Origin: Trinickia sp. Y13
GTDB lineage: Bacteria > Pseudomonadota > Gammaproteobacteria > Burkholderiales > Burkholderiaceae
NCBI RefSeq assembly: GCF_029522115.1
Contig: NZ_JAKWFK010000006.1
Span: forward strand, 186,001-250,000
Length of the DNA stretch: 64,000 nucleotides
Direction: 5' to 3'
Part shown: one piece after another, positions 1-8,569 of the stretch
How positions within the stretch are numbered: the first letter of the stretch is position 1
Layout: every line of letters begins with the position of its first letter
Made by a program: the position numbers and the translations under genes
Notes under the pieces: model-generated
What the model saw: only the letters and a program-made list of their open reading frames with translations
Told to the model about the DNA's origin: nothing
The model's database searches: none

Positions 1-893
1 TGCGCTTCGCGACGGAAGCGCGCGATTTCGTCCAGGCTGCGAAACGAGAGCAATTCGAAGTAGCGCCACATTAGCGTGTCGGAAATGCTCATGAGCTTGC
101 CGAACATGTCGCTCGGCTTCTCGCTGATGCCGACGTAGTTGTTCTTCGACTTGGACATCTTGTCGACGCCGTCGAGGCCTTCGAGCAACGGCATCGTCAA
201 AATGCATTGCTGTTCTTGCCCGTACTGCTTTTGCAATTCGCGGCCGACGAGCAGGTTGAACTTCTGATCGGTGCCGCCCAACTCCAAATCGGCGTTGAGC
301 GCGACCGAGTCGTAGCCTTGCATCAGCGGGTAGAGAAATTCGTGGATGGAGATCGGTACGCCGCTTTGAAAGCGCTTCGTGAAATCGTCGCGCTCGAGCA
401 TGCGCGCCACGGTGTAGCGCGATGCAAGCTTGATCATGCCGTCGGCGCCGAGCGGCATCGACCATTCGCTGTTGTAGCGGATCTCGGTCTTTTCCCGGTC
501 GAGCACCAGCGCGGCCTGCTCGAAGTACGTCTTGGCGTTCGATTCGATCTGCTCGCGCGTGAGCGGCGGCCGGGTTGCGTTGCGCCCCGACGGATCGCCG
601 ATCAACGACGTGAAATCGCCGATCAGGAAAATGACGTTATGACCGAGATCCTGCAACTGCCGCATCTTGTTGAGCACGACCGTGTGCCCGATGTGGATGT
701 CGGGCGCGGTCGGGTCGAGCCCGAGCTTGATGCGCAGCGGCGTGCCCGTTGCCGCGCTGCGCGCGAGCTTCTGCGCGAACTCGTCTTCGATCAGGAGTTC
801 ATCGGCGCCGCGTTTGGCGACGGCGAGCGCGTGCCGCACTTCGTCGGTGATCGGCAGCAGCGTGGCGGGCTTGGAGGAAGACTCGGTGCTCAT
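1..893 (-). CDS. tyrS: Tyrosyl-tRNA synthetase (partial, C-terminus beyond window)
   Basis: Class I aminoacyl-tRNA synthetase that charges tRNA-Tyr in the cytoplasm. The visible 297 residues start [13 protein letters not shown]. They contain the HIGH signature (DIHIGHTVV), the [13 protein letters not shown] segment and the KMSKS loop ([11 protein letters not shown]), so the whole catalytic Rossmann fold is present. The C-terminal tRNA-binding part lies off the left edge. The start is the ATG at 891-893. The gene is divergent from anmK across about 190 bp, the usual tyrS/anmK neighbourhood in Burkholderiaceae. Identity is very secure from the motifs; only completeness is unknown. Confidence 0.97.
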   Translation of the reverse strand, partial: MSTESSSKPATLLPITDEVRHALAVAKRGADELLIEDEFAQKLARSAATGTPLRIKLGLDPTAPDIHIGHTVVLNKMRQLQDLGHNVIFLIGDFTSLIGDPSGRNATRPPLTREQIESNAKTYFEQAALVLDREKTEIRYNSEWSMPLGADGMIKLASRYTVARMLERDDFTKRFQSGVPISIHEFLYPLMQGYDSVALNADLELGGTDQKFNLLVGRELQKQYGQEQQCILTMPLLEGLDGVDKMSKSKNNYVGISEKPSDMFGKLMSISDTLMWRYFELLSFRSLDEIARFRREA

Positions 894-1082
894 CTTGAAG
901 TCGGTTGGTCCGGGTTGATCCGGCTGGCGGATGGTGCAAAAGCCGTAATTGTCCCATATCTGGGCCGCCTCCTAGCGTTCCGGTGGAGGGTGCAATGATG
1001 GGCGGCCGTTAGCGCGCACGCTCGTTCTCGCGGATAATCGGTTTGGCAAACGGGCGCAGGACGCCTTGTTCGGGCCGCGCGC

Positions 1083-2306
1083 ATGGCCCGCAATCACGAC
1101 GAGGAGCAGGAATTGGCGGCGAGCACGCGGCAAACGGGCGCCGACGGCGTGTACTTCGGCCTGATGTCGGGCACGAGCATGGACGGCGTCGACGGCATCG
1201 CCGTTCAATTGCGCGACGGCGAGGCGCCGGTCGTGCTGGCCGATGCGTTCGTCGGCTTTGCCGACGGCTTGCGCGACGCGCTATTCGCGCTGCAGCAGCC
1301 GGGCGAGAACGAAATCGAGCGCGAAGCGCTGGCCGCCTCGGCGCTCGCGGCTCGGTACGCCGTCTGTTGCCACGAGCTGCTACGCAGCGCCAACATCGCG
1401 CCCACGAGCGTGCGGGCAATCGGCGTTCACGGCCAAACGGTGCGCCACCGTCCCGAGAAAGGCTACACACGCCAGATCAATAACCCCGCTTTGCTGGCGG
1501 AAATGACCCATATCGATGTGGTGGCGGATTTCCGCAGCCGCGACGTCGCCGCGGGCGGCCAAGGCGCGCCGCTCGTACCCGCCTTTCACGCTCGGGTTTT
1601 CGGCGCCGAAGACGAAACGCGCGTCGTCTGCAATTTAGGCGGCATCAGCAACATCACTGTGTTGCCGCCCGCTCGCACGCGAGCGCAGTCCCGCAACGGC
1701 GCTCAAGTGGCCGCGGACGACGGCCATGCCGTGCGCGGTTTCGATTGCGGTCCGGCCAACGTGCTGCTCGACGAATGGGCGCGTCGGCATCTGGGGGCTC
1801 CGTACGACGAGGCGGGGCGATTCGCGGCAACCGGGGCCGTGAACCAAGCGCTGCTGAACGCCCTGCTCGACGAGCCTTTTTTCGAGCAAGCGCCACCCAA
1901 GAGCACCGGGCGAGACCTATTCAACAGCGAATGGCTCGACGCCAAACTCGCCAGCTTCGCATCGCTCGCGCCCGCCGACGTGCAAGCAACGCTCACGGCG
2001 CTCACCGCCGTGAGCGTCGCACGTGAGATCGAGCGGCATGCGGCGGGGTGCCGCGCCGTCTACGTCTGCGGCGGCGGGGCCCGCAATCCGGAACTGTTGA
2101 AGGCGCTCGAGCGCGCACTCGATCAAAGCGGCGTGAGCGGAGTGCCCGTCATGACGACCGAAGCCCTCGGCGTGCCCCCCCATCATGTCGAGGCGCTCGC
2201 CTTTGCGTGGCTCGCGATGCGCTGTGTGGAGCGCGCGGCAGGCAATTTACCCGCCGTTACCGGCGCGGCCGGCGAGCGCGTGCTCGGCGCGATCTACCCC
2301 CGGTAG
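1083..2306 (+). CDS. anmK: Anhydro-N-acetylmuramic acid kinase
   Basis: Phosphorylates and opens 1,6-anhydro-MurNAc released during peptidoglycan turnover, giving MurNAc-6-phosphate for cell-wall recycling. The 407-residue product carries the family N-terminal signature [13 protein letters not shown] (from about residue 25), the HGQTVRH segment, NLGGISNIT and a late [11 protein letters not shown] sugar-kinase motif. The family is normally about 365-390 residues; the extra length is an N-terminal stretch of about 20 residues plus a small insert after NITVLPP. No strong Shine-Dalgarno precedes the ATG at 1083, so a slightly later start is possible. A weak TTAGCG-N18-GATAAT promoter lies at about 1010-1039. 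Confidence 0.95.
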   Translation: MARNHDEEQELAASTRQTGADGVYFGLMSGTSMDGVDGIAVQLRDGEAPVVLADAFVGFADGLRDALFALQQPGENEIEREALAASALAARYAVCCHELLRSANIAPTSVRAIGVHGQTVRHRPEKGYTRQINNPALLAEMTHIDVVADFRSRDVAAGGQGAPLVPAFHARVFGAEDETRVVCNLGGISNITVLPPARTRAQSRNGAQVAADDGHAVRGFDCGPANVLLDEWARRHLGAPYDEAGRFAATGAVNQALLNALLDEPFFEQAPPKSTGRDLFNSEWLDAKLASFASLAPADVQATLTALTAVSVAREIERHAAGCRAVYVCGGGARNPELLKALERALDQSGVSGVPVMTTEALGVPPHHVEALAFAWLAMRCVERAAGNLPAVTGAAGERVLGAIYPR

Positions 2307-2333
2307 GCGAGCGCGCGGCGAAGCCGTACCTAT

Positions 2334-2357
2334 GAAAAACGGGGCCGCAGCCCCGTT
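2334..2357 (-). terminator. Intrinsic terminator of erpA
   Basis: AACGGGGC (2338-2345) and GCCCCGTT (2350-2357) form an 8-bp stem with a CGCA loop. On the minus strand the stem is followed by a run of T. It lies about 50 nt past the erpA stop. It also faces the end of anmK, but there is no T run in the plus direction. Confidence 0.8.
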
Positions 2358-2407
2358 CAGCGATGCGAAGCGGACCGTGCCGCTCAGCTCATGTATTCAG
2401 TCATGCG

Positions 2408-2773
2408 TCAAACCGAGAACGACGAGCCGCAGCCGCATGTCGTCGAGGCGTTCGGGTTCTTGATAACGAACTGCGCGCCGTTGATATCGTCCTTATAGTC
2501 GATCTCGGCGCCAACCAAATACTGGTAGCTCATCGAATCGATCAGCAACTGCACGCCGGCCTTGTTCATGACCGTATCGTCTTCGTTGACCGCTTCGTCG
2601 AACGTGAATCCGTACTGGAAGCCCGAGCAGCCGCCGCCTTGCACGAAAACACGCAGTTTGAGGTCGGGATTGCCTTCCTCGTCGATCAGTTGTTTCACCT
2701 TCTCGGCCGCCGCGTCCGTAAAGACGAAGGGGCCCGGCATTTCGGTCACGGGGGTGTCGGTGACGGCGGTCAT
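2408..2773 (-). CDS. erpA: Iron-sulfur cluster insertion protein ErpA
   Basis: A-type carrier that passes Fe-S clusters to apo-enzymes, including those of isoprenoid synthesis. It has 121 residues, typical for the family. The three cluster cysteines are present: Cys49 in [11 protein letters not shown], and Cys113 and Cys115 in the C-terminal [11 protein letters not shown]. The ATG at 2773 has GGAGATTTCGA just upstream. A TACAAT -10 element lies about 30 nt upstream on the minus strand. A short inverted repeat, TACCG-N5-CGGTA at 2833-2847, lies further upstream and has no assigned role. Confidence 0.96.
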   Translation of the reverse strand: MTAVTDTPVTEMPGPFVFTDAAAEKVKQLIDEEGNPDLKLRVFVQGGGCSGFQYGFTFDEAVNEDDTVMNKAGVQLLIDSMSYQYLVGAEIDYKDDINGAQFVIKNPNASTTCGCGSSFSV

Positions 2774-2971
2774 TCGAAATCTCCAAAAAAGCTTCTAAGC
2801 GCTATTGTATGGCCGTTCGCCGACTCGTGCTGTACCGCGATACGGTAACCCTATGATTGCAATGGATTCTATCTTACCCGCAAATCGAGCGCCGGCCCGC
2901 TGCGCTTGACGCAGATGGGGGGCGCATCGGCGAAGCCCGGCATCGCGCAGGAAGCTAGAAGCCAAAAAGCG

Positions 2972-3006
2972 AAAAAGCCGCCGTGCATGGGCAGCGGCGG
3001 CTTTTT
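2972..3006 (-). terminator. Intrinsic terminator of the rplM-rpsI operon
   Basis: A 12-bp stem, AAAAAGCCGCCG (2972-2983) with CGGCGGCTTTTT (2995-3006) and an 11-nt loop. It lies about 40 nt after the rpsI stop. A on one side and T on the other make it potentially bidirectional, but only minus-strand genes are close enough to use it. Confidence 0.88.
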
Positions 3007-3044
3007 CGGCAGCAACCCGCCAGTAGGCGGGCGCCTCGAAACGA

Positions 3045-3437
3045 TTAACGCTTCGAGAATTGCTTCCTGCGACGTGCCTTGTGGAAGCCGACCTTCTTAC
3101 GTTCGACTTCACGCGCGTCGCGCGTCACGAAGCCAGCGCTCGACAGAGCCGGCTTCAGCGTTGCGTCGTAATCCATCAGCGCACGCGTGATGCCATGACG
3201 AACTGCGCCGGCTTGACCCGTTTCACCGCCGCCCGAGACGTTGACCTTGATGTCGAACGTCGTGCCGTGGTTCGTGAGCTCAAGCGGCTGACGCACGATC
3301 ATCAGCGACGTTTCACGCGAGAAGTAATCCGCGATGGGCTTGCCGTTGACGACGATGTCGCCCTTGCCAGCCTTGATGAAGACACGAGCGACAGCGCTCT
3401 TGCGGCGGCCCGTACCGTAGTTCCAATTGCCGATCAT
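3045..3437 (-). CDS. rpsI: 30S ribosomal protein S9
   Basis: Small-subunit ribosomal protein whose C-terminal tail reaches the P-site tRNA. It has 130 residues, matching E. coli S9. It starts [20 protein letters not shown] and ends with the basic tail [11 protein letters not shown], whose terminal Ser-Lys-Arg is the family hallmark. It is the second gene of the rplM-rpsI operon, starting 11 nt after the rplM stop, and is followed by a strong terminator. Confidence 0.98.
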   Translation of the reverse strand: MIGNWNYGTGRRKSAVARVFIKAGKGDIVVNGKPIADYFSRETSLMIVRQPLELTNHGTTFDIKVNVSGGGETGQAGAVRHGITRALMDYDATLKPALSSAGFVTRDAREVERKKVGFHKARRRKQFSKR

Positions 3438-3448
3438 ATGGGCTCCCC

Positions 3449-3877
3449 TTAGATCTCGAGCGCCTTCGGCTGTTGCGCCGAATGCGGATGCGTGGCTTCA
3501 GCGTAGACCTTCAGCTTCTTGATCATGGCGTAGCCGAGCGGGCCCTTCGGCAGCATGCCCTTGACCGCCTTCTCGAGCGCCCGGCCCGGGAAGCGTTCTT
3601 GCATCTTGCCGAACGTCGTTTCGTAAATGCCGCCCGGGTAGCCCGAGTGACGGTAGTACTTCTTGTCGGTGGTCTTGTTGCCCGTGACCTTCAGCTTGCC
3701 GGCGTTGATGACGATGATGAAATCACCGGTGTCGACGTGCGGGGTGAACTCAGGCTTATGCTTGCCGCGAAGACGGCGTGCCACTTCGCTGGCGACACGG
3801 CCGAGAACCTTATCCGTCGCGTCAATCACGTACCATTCGCGCGTCACCTCTTCGGCTTTGGCGGAAAACGTCTTCAT
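3449..3877 (-). CDS. rplM: 50S ribosomal protein L13
   Basis: Early-assembly large-subunit ribosomal protein. The ATG at 3877 ([20 protein letters not shown]) gives 142 residues, exactly the E. coli length. An in-frame extension to 3976 is open but would put about 33 non-family residues in front. Family features include [28 protein letters not shown] and the [16 protein letters not shown] segment. It is transcribed with rpsI from a good promoter at 3996-4025, leaving a leader of about 110 nt. That leader holds a small hairpin (GGCGC/GCGCC stem) which could serve L13 autoregulation; this is inference. Confidence 0.98.
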   Translation of the reverse strand: MKTFSAKAEEVTREWYVIDATDKVLGRVASEVARRLRGKHKPEFTPHVDTGDFIIVINAGKLKVTGNKTTDKKYYRHSGYPGGIYETTFGKMQERFPGRALEKAVKGMLPKGPLGYAMIKKLKVYAEATHPHSAQQPKALEI

Positions 3878-3995
3878 GATCGATCCAAAAAATTGACCTG
3901 CCCTTCGTATTTTTCCTGCTTCGGTTGGCGCATCGAGGCGCCGTGCAGGCTCTCCCTGTTCTTCTTCCGCGGGCATAGATGCGGAAAAGCCCTGA

Positions 3996-4025
3996 ATTAT
4001 AAAGGAATTTGGTAGGCGCAGTCAA
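3996..4025 (-). promoter_or_regulatory. Sigma70-type promoter of rplM-rpsI
   Basis: On the minus strand TTGACT (4025-4020), an 18-nt spacer and a perfect TATAAT (4001-3996). It is the strongest match to the sigma70 consensus in the window and lies about 120 nt upstream of the rplM start. From 4026 to 4207, between this promoter and the small RNA terminator, I see no gene or motif. Confidence 0.8.
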
Positions 4026-4207
4026 AGGCGGCGATTACCGCGGCGACCGGCGGGCGTAGCAGGCCGAAAGCGCAAGCCGAAAGAGTCGCCACCGCCGGCG
4101 AAACGGGACGATAGCCGGCCTATTCCAATAGCCGCGATGCGGCGGCACGGGTGCCCCCGCGCCGCGTGGAGCAACGCTCAGCGGCGTGCTGCGCGCGCCG
4201 CGTGCGC

Positions 4208-4300
4208 AAAAAAAAGCCCGAACTCTGGGCTCGGGCTTAATCCACCTAAGGAGGAGGGTGGAGGAGACATGCGGAGATTGTCGAAAGCGACAATCAATGT
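4208..4300 (-). ncRNA. Candidate small RNA with anti-Shine-Dalgarno loop
   Basis: Predicted transcript of about 93 nt. Element order on the minus strand: a perfect 8-bp hairpin with a 4-nt loop (4295-4276, GATTGTCG/CGACAATC); a short single-stranded TCCGCATG stretch; a second hairpin with stem TCCACC/GGTGGA (4262-4241) whose 10-nt loop reads CTCCTCCTTA; then an intrinsic terminator (AAGCCCGA/TCGGGCTT, 4238-4214) ending in eight T (4215-4208). A well-spaced promoter sits directly upstream. The C-rich loop complements Shine-Dalgarno sequences and the U8 tail would suit Hfq binding. These features suggest a trans-acting translational repressor; function and targets are inference. I cannot assign it to a named family. 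Confidence 0.72.
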
Positions 4301-4305
4301 GAGGC

Positions 4306-4334
4306 ATTGTACAGACCGAACGGCGCGTAGGCAA
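4306..4334 (-). promoter_or_regulatory. Promoter of the candidate small RNA
   Basis: Minus-strand TTGCCT (4334-4329), exactly 17 nt spacer, TACAAT (4311-4306). Initiation would fall at about 4298-4300, immediately before the first hairpin of the candidate RNA. Confidence 0.72.
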
Positions 4335-4480
4335 GAAAATTTGCATCGCGAAAATACATCTCATAATGTGATAACTCAAACCCGCGCGCCATGACGCAAA
4401 AGACGCGCTCTGCCCATTGCGCGCCCCGAGGCTACAATGCCAGTCCGACACTAGTCTTGGCGTACAACAGCGGAGTCGCT

Positions 4481-4903
4481 ATGGAATGCAAAGTAAGCTG
4501 GATGGGGCCCGACGGCATGGCCTTTGCGGCCGAGACCGGCAGCGGCCATCTGGCGATGATGGACGGCGCGCCGGAAGGCGGCGGGCGCAATCTCGCCCCC
4601 CGGCCGATGGAAATGGTGCTGCTTGGCACCGGGGGCTGCACGGCCTACGACGTCGTCATGATCCTGAAGAAGAGCCGCCAGGAAATTGCCGGCTGCTCGG
4701 TCACGCTCAAGGCCGAGCGTGCCAGCGAAGATCCGAAGGTCTTCACGAAGATCCACTTCCATTTCACCGTGACGGGCAAGAACCTCAACCCGAACACCGT
4801 CGAGCGCGCTATCAATTTGTCACACGACAAGTATTGCTCCGCCTCGATCATGCTCGCCAAGACGGCCGAGCTCTCGCATTCGTTCGAGATCGTGGAAAGC
4901 TAA
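4481..4903 (+). CDS. OsmC family peroxiredoxin-like protein
   Basis: The 140-residue product starts MECKVSWMGPDGMAF. The family includes thiol peroxidases that reduce organic hydroperoxides. Two cysteines fit the OsmC pattern: one in TGGCTAYDVVMILKK and one in SHDKYCSASIMLAKT. The start at 4481 follows a CGGAG ribosome site; an earlier in-frame ATG at 4391 would add 30 non-family residues. A possible plus-strand promoter (TTGCAT at 4341, CATAAT at 4362) overlaps the upstream flank of the small RNA promoter, so the two units are divergent. The OsmC/YhfA subfamily is likely; the exact substrate is unknown. Confidence 0.9.
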   Translation: MECKVSWMGPDGMAFAAETGSGHLAMMDGAPEGGGRNLAPRPMEMVLLGTGGCTAYDVVMILKKSRQEIAGCSVTLKAERASEDPKVFTKIHFHFTVTGKNLNPNTVERAINLSHDKYCSASIMLAKTAELSHSFEIVES

Positions 4904-4938
4904 AAAAAAGCCGGCCTCGCAGGGGGGCCGGCTTTTTT
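4904..4938. terminator. Bidirectional terminator between osmC-like gene and rnpB
   Basis: AAAAAAGCCGGCC (4904-4916) pairs with GGCCGGCTTTTTT (4926-4938), a GC-rich stem with A and T runs on both sides. It starts inside the OsmC-family stop codon region and lies about 15 nt after the predicted rnpB 3' end, so it can serve both convergent genes. Confidence 0.88.
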
Positions 4939-4952
4939 ACTTGGAATGGGGG

Positions 4953-5363
4953 AGCGAAGCAGGCCGGTAAGCCGGATTCTGTGCGTTCGCGGCGCCGCAA
5001 AGCGCCGCGAACGTGGCAGCCATTCCTCTAGGCGCGCCATTGCTGACGCGCTCGAGCTTCCTACCCGCAGGCGAGACGGGGGCCCCGCCCTGCATCCGAA
5101 GATGCGCGCCTGCCTATTTGGAATTGCTCCGGGTGGAGGTTACCGTGCCGGCTGCGTCGCCGCAGCCGCGGTGCGCTCTTACCGCACCGTTTCACCCTTG
5201 CCTGATCCCGGCTTGCGCCGGGCCATCGGCGGTTTGCTTTCTGTTGCCCTGTTCCGCGTGTCGCCACGGATGGCCGTTAGCCATCACCCTGCCCGTTGGA
5301 GTCCGGACTTTCCTCGCCTCTCCCGGCGCAAACCGGGAAAGCCGCGACTGCCTGGCCTACTTC
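4953..5363 (-). ncRNA. rnpB: RNase P RNA (type A)
   Basis: Catalytic RNA of ribonuclease P, which matures the 5' ends of tRNAs. On the minus strand the 5' GAAGTAGGCC (5363-5354) pairs with 3' GGCCTGCTTC (4965-4956) as helix P1. Conserved stretches include GAGGAAAGTCCGGACTCC near the 5' end, GCAAACCGCCGATGGCC, GGGTGAAACGGTGCGGTAAG, and ACAGAATCCGGCTTA near the 3' end. The length of about 410 nt is typical of proteobacterial type A. The 5' end overlaps the last codons of the DUF3025 gene, so its promoter (TAGACT as possible -10, about 5381-5376) lies inside that coding sequence. Ends are accurate to a few nt. Confidence 0.95.
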
Positions 5364-6250
5364 GCAACCTGAGAGTCTACCACCTCGGCACGCGTCGTCG
5401 CCGCCCACCCATTGCTCGTCTCGTGCGCGCCTTGGGCGATTCGCGAACGCCGCCCCGTCCGAAACACCGCGGGATCCGAGTAGAACGCCGGATCGGCATT
5501 GGCGAGCCAGAATCCGGGCACCCCGAGCACCGGCAACGGCGCGTAGCGGCCGTTCTCCAGTTCTCCCTCGGCGAGCGAGGCCGCCACCGTTTCGTCCAAC
5601 CATGCCGTTTTGCGCGCCGTCGGCCAGTCGAAGTAATCAGCCGGCGCCGCGACGATCCACGCATGCCCCGTGCAGGCCTTATACGGCGTCACGAGCTTTT
5701 CGAGCAGCGCATGGCCGAACACGCGCACTTCGCACCGCGCACCCCATGCCGAACGCTGATCGACGAACAAGCCGCGCCAGTCGAATGCGATCAACGCTGC
5801 GCTCAACGCGGGATCCGATGAAATGAAGAGCACCGCGTTTTCGTCGAACAACGTCAGAAAATCGCGCTCCGCTCCGCGCTGCCCGGCAATGCCGCCGCGC
5901 TCGATCGCACGCGCCTGCCGTGCATTGAGCGTGGCCTTCACGCGAGGATGGGCAAACCAAACGAGCGCATTGAAAAAGTCATGTAGATTGCGGCGCGTCG
6001 GCACGCCGCCGGTCGCGGCGATGTGCGCCTCGTATGCGCTTCCGTCCGGAAGCTCAGCTTGCTCGATGAACGTGAGCGGCAACCCGTTGCCCGTGACATG
6101 ACCGCACGAGCGGGCCTCGCGCGCGAGCAGGGCGACGAAATCGGCGCTGTCGCGCTGCGCGCAGCGTTGCCAGCGCGCGCCGCGTTCGGCGAGCGGCGCG
6201 AGCCAAGGCGCGGACCAGTCGATCCGTTCCAAATTCGGAATGAGCGTCAT
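5357..6250 (-). CDS. DUF3025 domain-containing protein
   Basis: Protein of 297 residues, uncharacterised family (DUF3025), found next to pyrC in many Burkholderiaceae. The ATG at 6250 (MTLIPNLERIDW) has GAGG five nt upstream; an ATG eight codons earlier is possible. Conserved-looking segments are GLPLTFIEQ, TRRNLHDFFNALVWFAHP and the C-terminal LPVLGVPGFWLANADPAFY. There is no signal peptide or membrane segment. It follows pyrC by about 67 nt and probably shares its transcript. Its stop codon lies inside the 5' end of rnpB. No function is known. Confidence 0.85.
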   Translation of the reverse strand: MTLIPNLERIDWSAPWLAPLAERGARWQRCAQRDSADFVALLAREARSCGHVTGNGLPLTFIEQAELPDGSAYEAHIAATGGVPTRRNLHDFFNALVWFAHPRVKATLNARQARAIERGGIAGQRGAERDFLTLFDENAVLFISSDPALSAALIAFDWRGLFVDQRSAWGARCEVRVFGHALLEKLVTPYKACTGHAWIVAAPADYFDWPTARKTAWLDETVAASLAEGELENGRYAPLPVLGVPGFWLANADPAFYSDPAVFRTGRRSRIAQGAHETSNGWAATTRAEVVDSQVAK

Positions 6251-6317
6251 CTCGTCCTCACCCGCTCGCTGCATCGCCGCTGCCGCCCTGCCACCCCATG
6301 CTCCGTCGGGCCGGCTC

Positions 6318-7406
6318 TCAGAGCAGGCGCCAGCCGATCGGCTCGCCGCCGCGCAGCGGCACCACCGCGGCTTCGCCCGCCACGATCTCGGCTGGCAGCG
6401 TCCAGGTCTCGCGCACGAGCGTCACGCGCTCGCTACTGCGCGGCAGACCGTAAAAATCCGGCCCGAAAAAGCTGGCGAACCCTTCGAGCCGGTCCAGCGC
6501 GCCGACATTGTCGAACGCCTCGGCGTAGAGCTCGAGGGCATGCAGCGCCGTGTAGCAGCCCGCGCAACCGCACGCGTGCTCTTTCAAGCCTTTCGGGTGC
6601 GGCGCGCTATCGGTGCCGAGGAAGAAACGCGGATTGCCGGAGGTGGCCGCTTCGACGAGCGCGACCCGGTGCGTCTCACGCTTGAGCACCGGTAGGCAGT
6701 AATAATGCGGGCGGATCCCGCCCTGGAAGATTGCGTTGCGGTTATAGAGCAGATGGTGCGCCGTGATGGTCGCGCCAAGCAGGCCAGCGGGCGCACCGTC
6801 GTCGCGCACGTACTGAGCCGCGTCCTTCGTCGTGATGTGCTCGAATACTACCTTGAGCGCCGGGAAATCGCGGCGCAGCGGCGTCATCACGCGATCGATG
6901 AATACCTTCTCGCGATCGAACAAATCGATGGCCGGATCGGTCACCTCGCCATGCACGAGCAACGGCATGCCGACTGCTTGCATCGTCTCGAGCGTTTTCG
7001 CGCACTTGCCGAGATCGGTCACGCCGAAGTCGGAATTCGTCGTCGCGCCGGCCGGGTAGAGCTTCACGCCGTGGATGAAACCGCTCTCTTTCGCCCGGCG
7101 AATTTCGTCCGGCGGCGTGTTGTCGGTCAAGTAAAGCGTCATCAGCGGTTCGAACCCCGCGCCCACCGGCAACGCTGCGAGGATACGCTCGCGGTACGCC
7201 CGCGCGGCGTCGACCGTCGTGACCGGCGGCTTGAGGTTGGGCATGACGATCGCGCGGCCGAACTGGCGGACCGTATGCGGCAGCACAGCCGCGAGCATTT
7301 CGCCGTCGCGCAAGTGCAGGTGCCAATCGTCAGGGCGGGCAAAGGTAAGCGAGGACGGCGCGCCTTGCTGCTGAGCGGCGTTCGGGGACAAATCGGTAAC
7401 GGTCAT
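6318..7406 (-). CDS. pyrC: Dihydroorotase (PyrC type)
   Basis: Zinc enzyme of pyrimidine synthesis that cyclises carbamoyl aspartate to dihydroorotate. The 362 residues are close to the usual 345-360. Metal ligands His29 and His31 are in [12 protein letters not shown]. Other family segments are [21 protein letters not shown] (the carboxylated-lysine region is just before it in HGVKLYPAG), [19 protein letters not shown] and [14 protein letters not shown] non-family stretch of about 18 residues precedes the core. It is divergent from the amidotransferase gene and first in a pair with the DUF3025 gene. Confidence 0.96.
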   Translation of the reverse strand: MTVTDLSPNAAQQQGAPSSLTFARPDDWHLHLRDGEMLAAVLPHTVRQFGRAIVMPNLKPPVTTVDAARAYRERILAALPVGAGFEPLMTLYLTDNTPPDEIRRAKESGFIHGVKLYPAGATTNSDFGVTDLGKCAKTLETMQAVGMPLLVHGEVTDPAIDLFDREKVFIDRVMTPLRRDFPALKVVFEHITTKDAAQYVRDDGAPAGLLGATITAHHLLYNRNAIFQGGIRPHYYCLPVLKRETHRVALVEAATSGNPRFFLGTDSAPHPKGLKEHACGCAGCYTALHALELYAEAFDNVGALDRLEGFASFFGPDFYGLPRSSERVTLVRETWTLPAEIVAGEAAVVPLRGGEPIGWRLL

Positions 7407-7496
7407 GGCGATGGATCTTGCAAGGGAACCGGCGAAGATGCCGCTCGGCGGCGAGTAGCGAAGACGATCGAGCGAAGCACGCCGCAGCCATCGTGG

Positions 7497-7529
7497 AAAA
7501 ACAGCAACGGACGGCCTCTCGGGGCCGCC
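7497..7529 (-). promoter_or_regulatory. Possible attenuator hairpin in the pyrC leader
   Basis: On the minus strand GGCGGCC (7529-7523) pairs with GGCCGTC (7516-7510), followed eight nt later by five T (7501-7497). A TACAAT -10 box upstream (near 7580) would give a leader of about 170 nt containing this hairpin about 90 nt before the pyrC start. The layout resembles attenuation but the stem is short and no leader peptide is evident. Confidence 0.35.
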
Positions 7530-7634
7530 ATTTCGCTTTTTTCAGCCGACGGCTCGGTATATGCTTCAAAAAAACATATTGTAGCGGGTTCGGCTTGCGC
7601 GCCCGCACGTTCACACGCACCGCTAGCCCGTACC

Positions 7635-8540
7635 ATGTGCCAACTCCTCGGAATGAACTGCGCCGCACCGACGGACGTCACGTTCTCCTTCACGGGCTTC
7701 GCCGCACGCGGGGGCATCACCGATCACCATGCCGACGGCTGGGGCATCGCCTTCTTCGAAGACAAAGCCTGCCGCCTGTTCATCGACCATCAATCGTCGG
7801 CCACCTCGCCGATCGCCGAGATGGTCAAGCGTTACCCGATCAAATCGAAAAACACGATCGCCCACATCCGCAAGGCGACGCAGGGTCATATCCTGCTCGA
7901 GAACTGCCACCCGTTCATGCGCGAATTGTGGGGCCGGCATTGGATCTTCGCCCATAACGGCGATTTGCAGGACTATCGGCCCGAGATCACGGGCGTTTAC
8001 CAGCCGGTGGGCACGACCGACAGCGAAATTGCGTTTTGTGCGCTGATGCAGGGCTTGCGCCGCGCGTTTCCGGGCGCGCAACCGCCCTTGCAGGAATTGT
8101 TCGACGCCGTGACCGCACTCACGCGGGATATCACGAATTACGGCGTGTTCAACTTCTTGATGTCCAATGGGCAGGCGCTGTTCGCGCATTGTTCGACCAA
8201 TTTGCATTACATCGTCCGACGCTGGCCGTTTTCGACGGCGCATTTGATCGATGCCGATATGTCGATCGATTTCGCGCAATACACCACGCCGGAGGATCGC
8301 GTCGCCGTCATCGCGACGCAGCCGCTCACCGACGATGAGATCTGGACTGCATTCGCGCCGGGCGATCTGTTGATGTTCCAAGACGGGGAAGTGGCGGCAC
8401 GCGCCAACATACCCGTGCCGGCCAGTGTGCTCGAAAAGGCGCGCAACCCATCTTGCGATCCGAGCGCGTCGGCGCCGACGCGCGCGCCGGCTTCCGCATT
8501 GGGCGCGGACGCCGACGATATCGCGGCCTTCGAGTCCTGA
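7635..8540 (+). CDS. Class II glutamine amidotransferase (YafJ-like)
   Basis: Protein of 301 residues starting MCQLLGMNCAAP. Cys2 becomes the N-terminal nucleophile after Met removal, as in Ntn-type amidotransferases. Supporting motifs are HHADGWGIAFF, NTIAHIRKAT, HPFMRELWGRHWIFAHNGDL and TDSEIAF. The acceptor reaction is unknown; the family is annotated as a putative glutamine amidotransferase (YafJ). The start at 7635 was chosen because the family begins at this Met-Cys; an open frame extends far upstream but has no family similarity. The last 40 residues are Ala/Pro/Ser-rich and not part of the fold. Confidence 0.9.
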   Translation: MCQLLGMNCAAPTDVTFSFTGFAARGGITDHHADGWGIAFFEDKACRLFIDHQSSATSPIAEMVKRYPIKSKNTIAHIRKATQGHILLENCHPFMRELWGRHWIFAHNGDLQDYRPEITGVYQPVGTTDSEIAFCALMQGLRRAFPGAQPPLQELFDAVTALTRDITNYGVFNFLMSNGQALFAHCSTNLHYIVRRWPFSTAHLIDADMSIDFAQYTTPEDRVAVIATQPLTDDEIWTAFAPGDLLMFQDGEVAARANIPVPASVLEKARNPSCDPSASAPTRAPASALGADADDIAAFES

Positions 8541-8569
8541 CTGACTCGAGCAAGCTCGCGCCGCCCCCT

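Noticed and set aside
4269-4394. Plus-strand 41-codon open frame with an excellent Shine-Dalgarno (GGAGGAG) over the small RNA locus
   Set aside because: The purine run is the complement of the small RNA's C-rich region. No plus-strand promoter lies in front of it, codon content is not protein-like, and promoter, hairpins and terminator all favour the minus strand.
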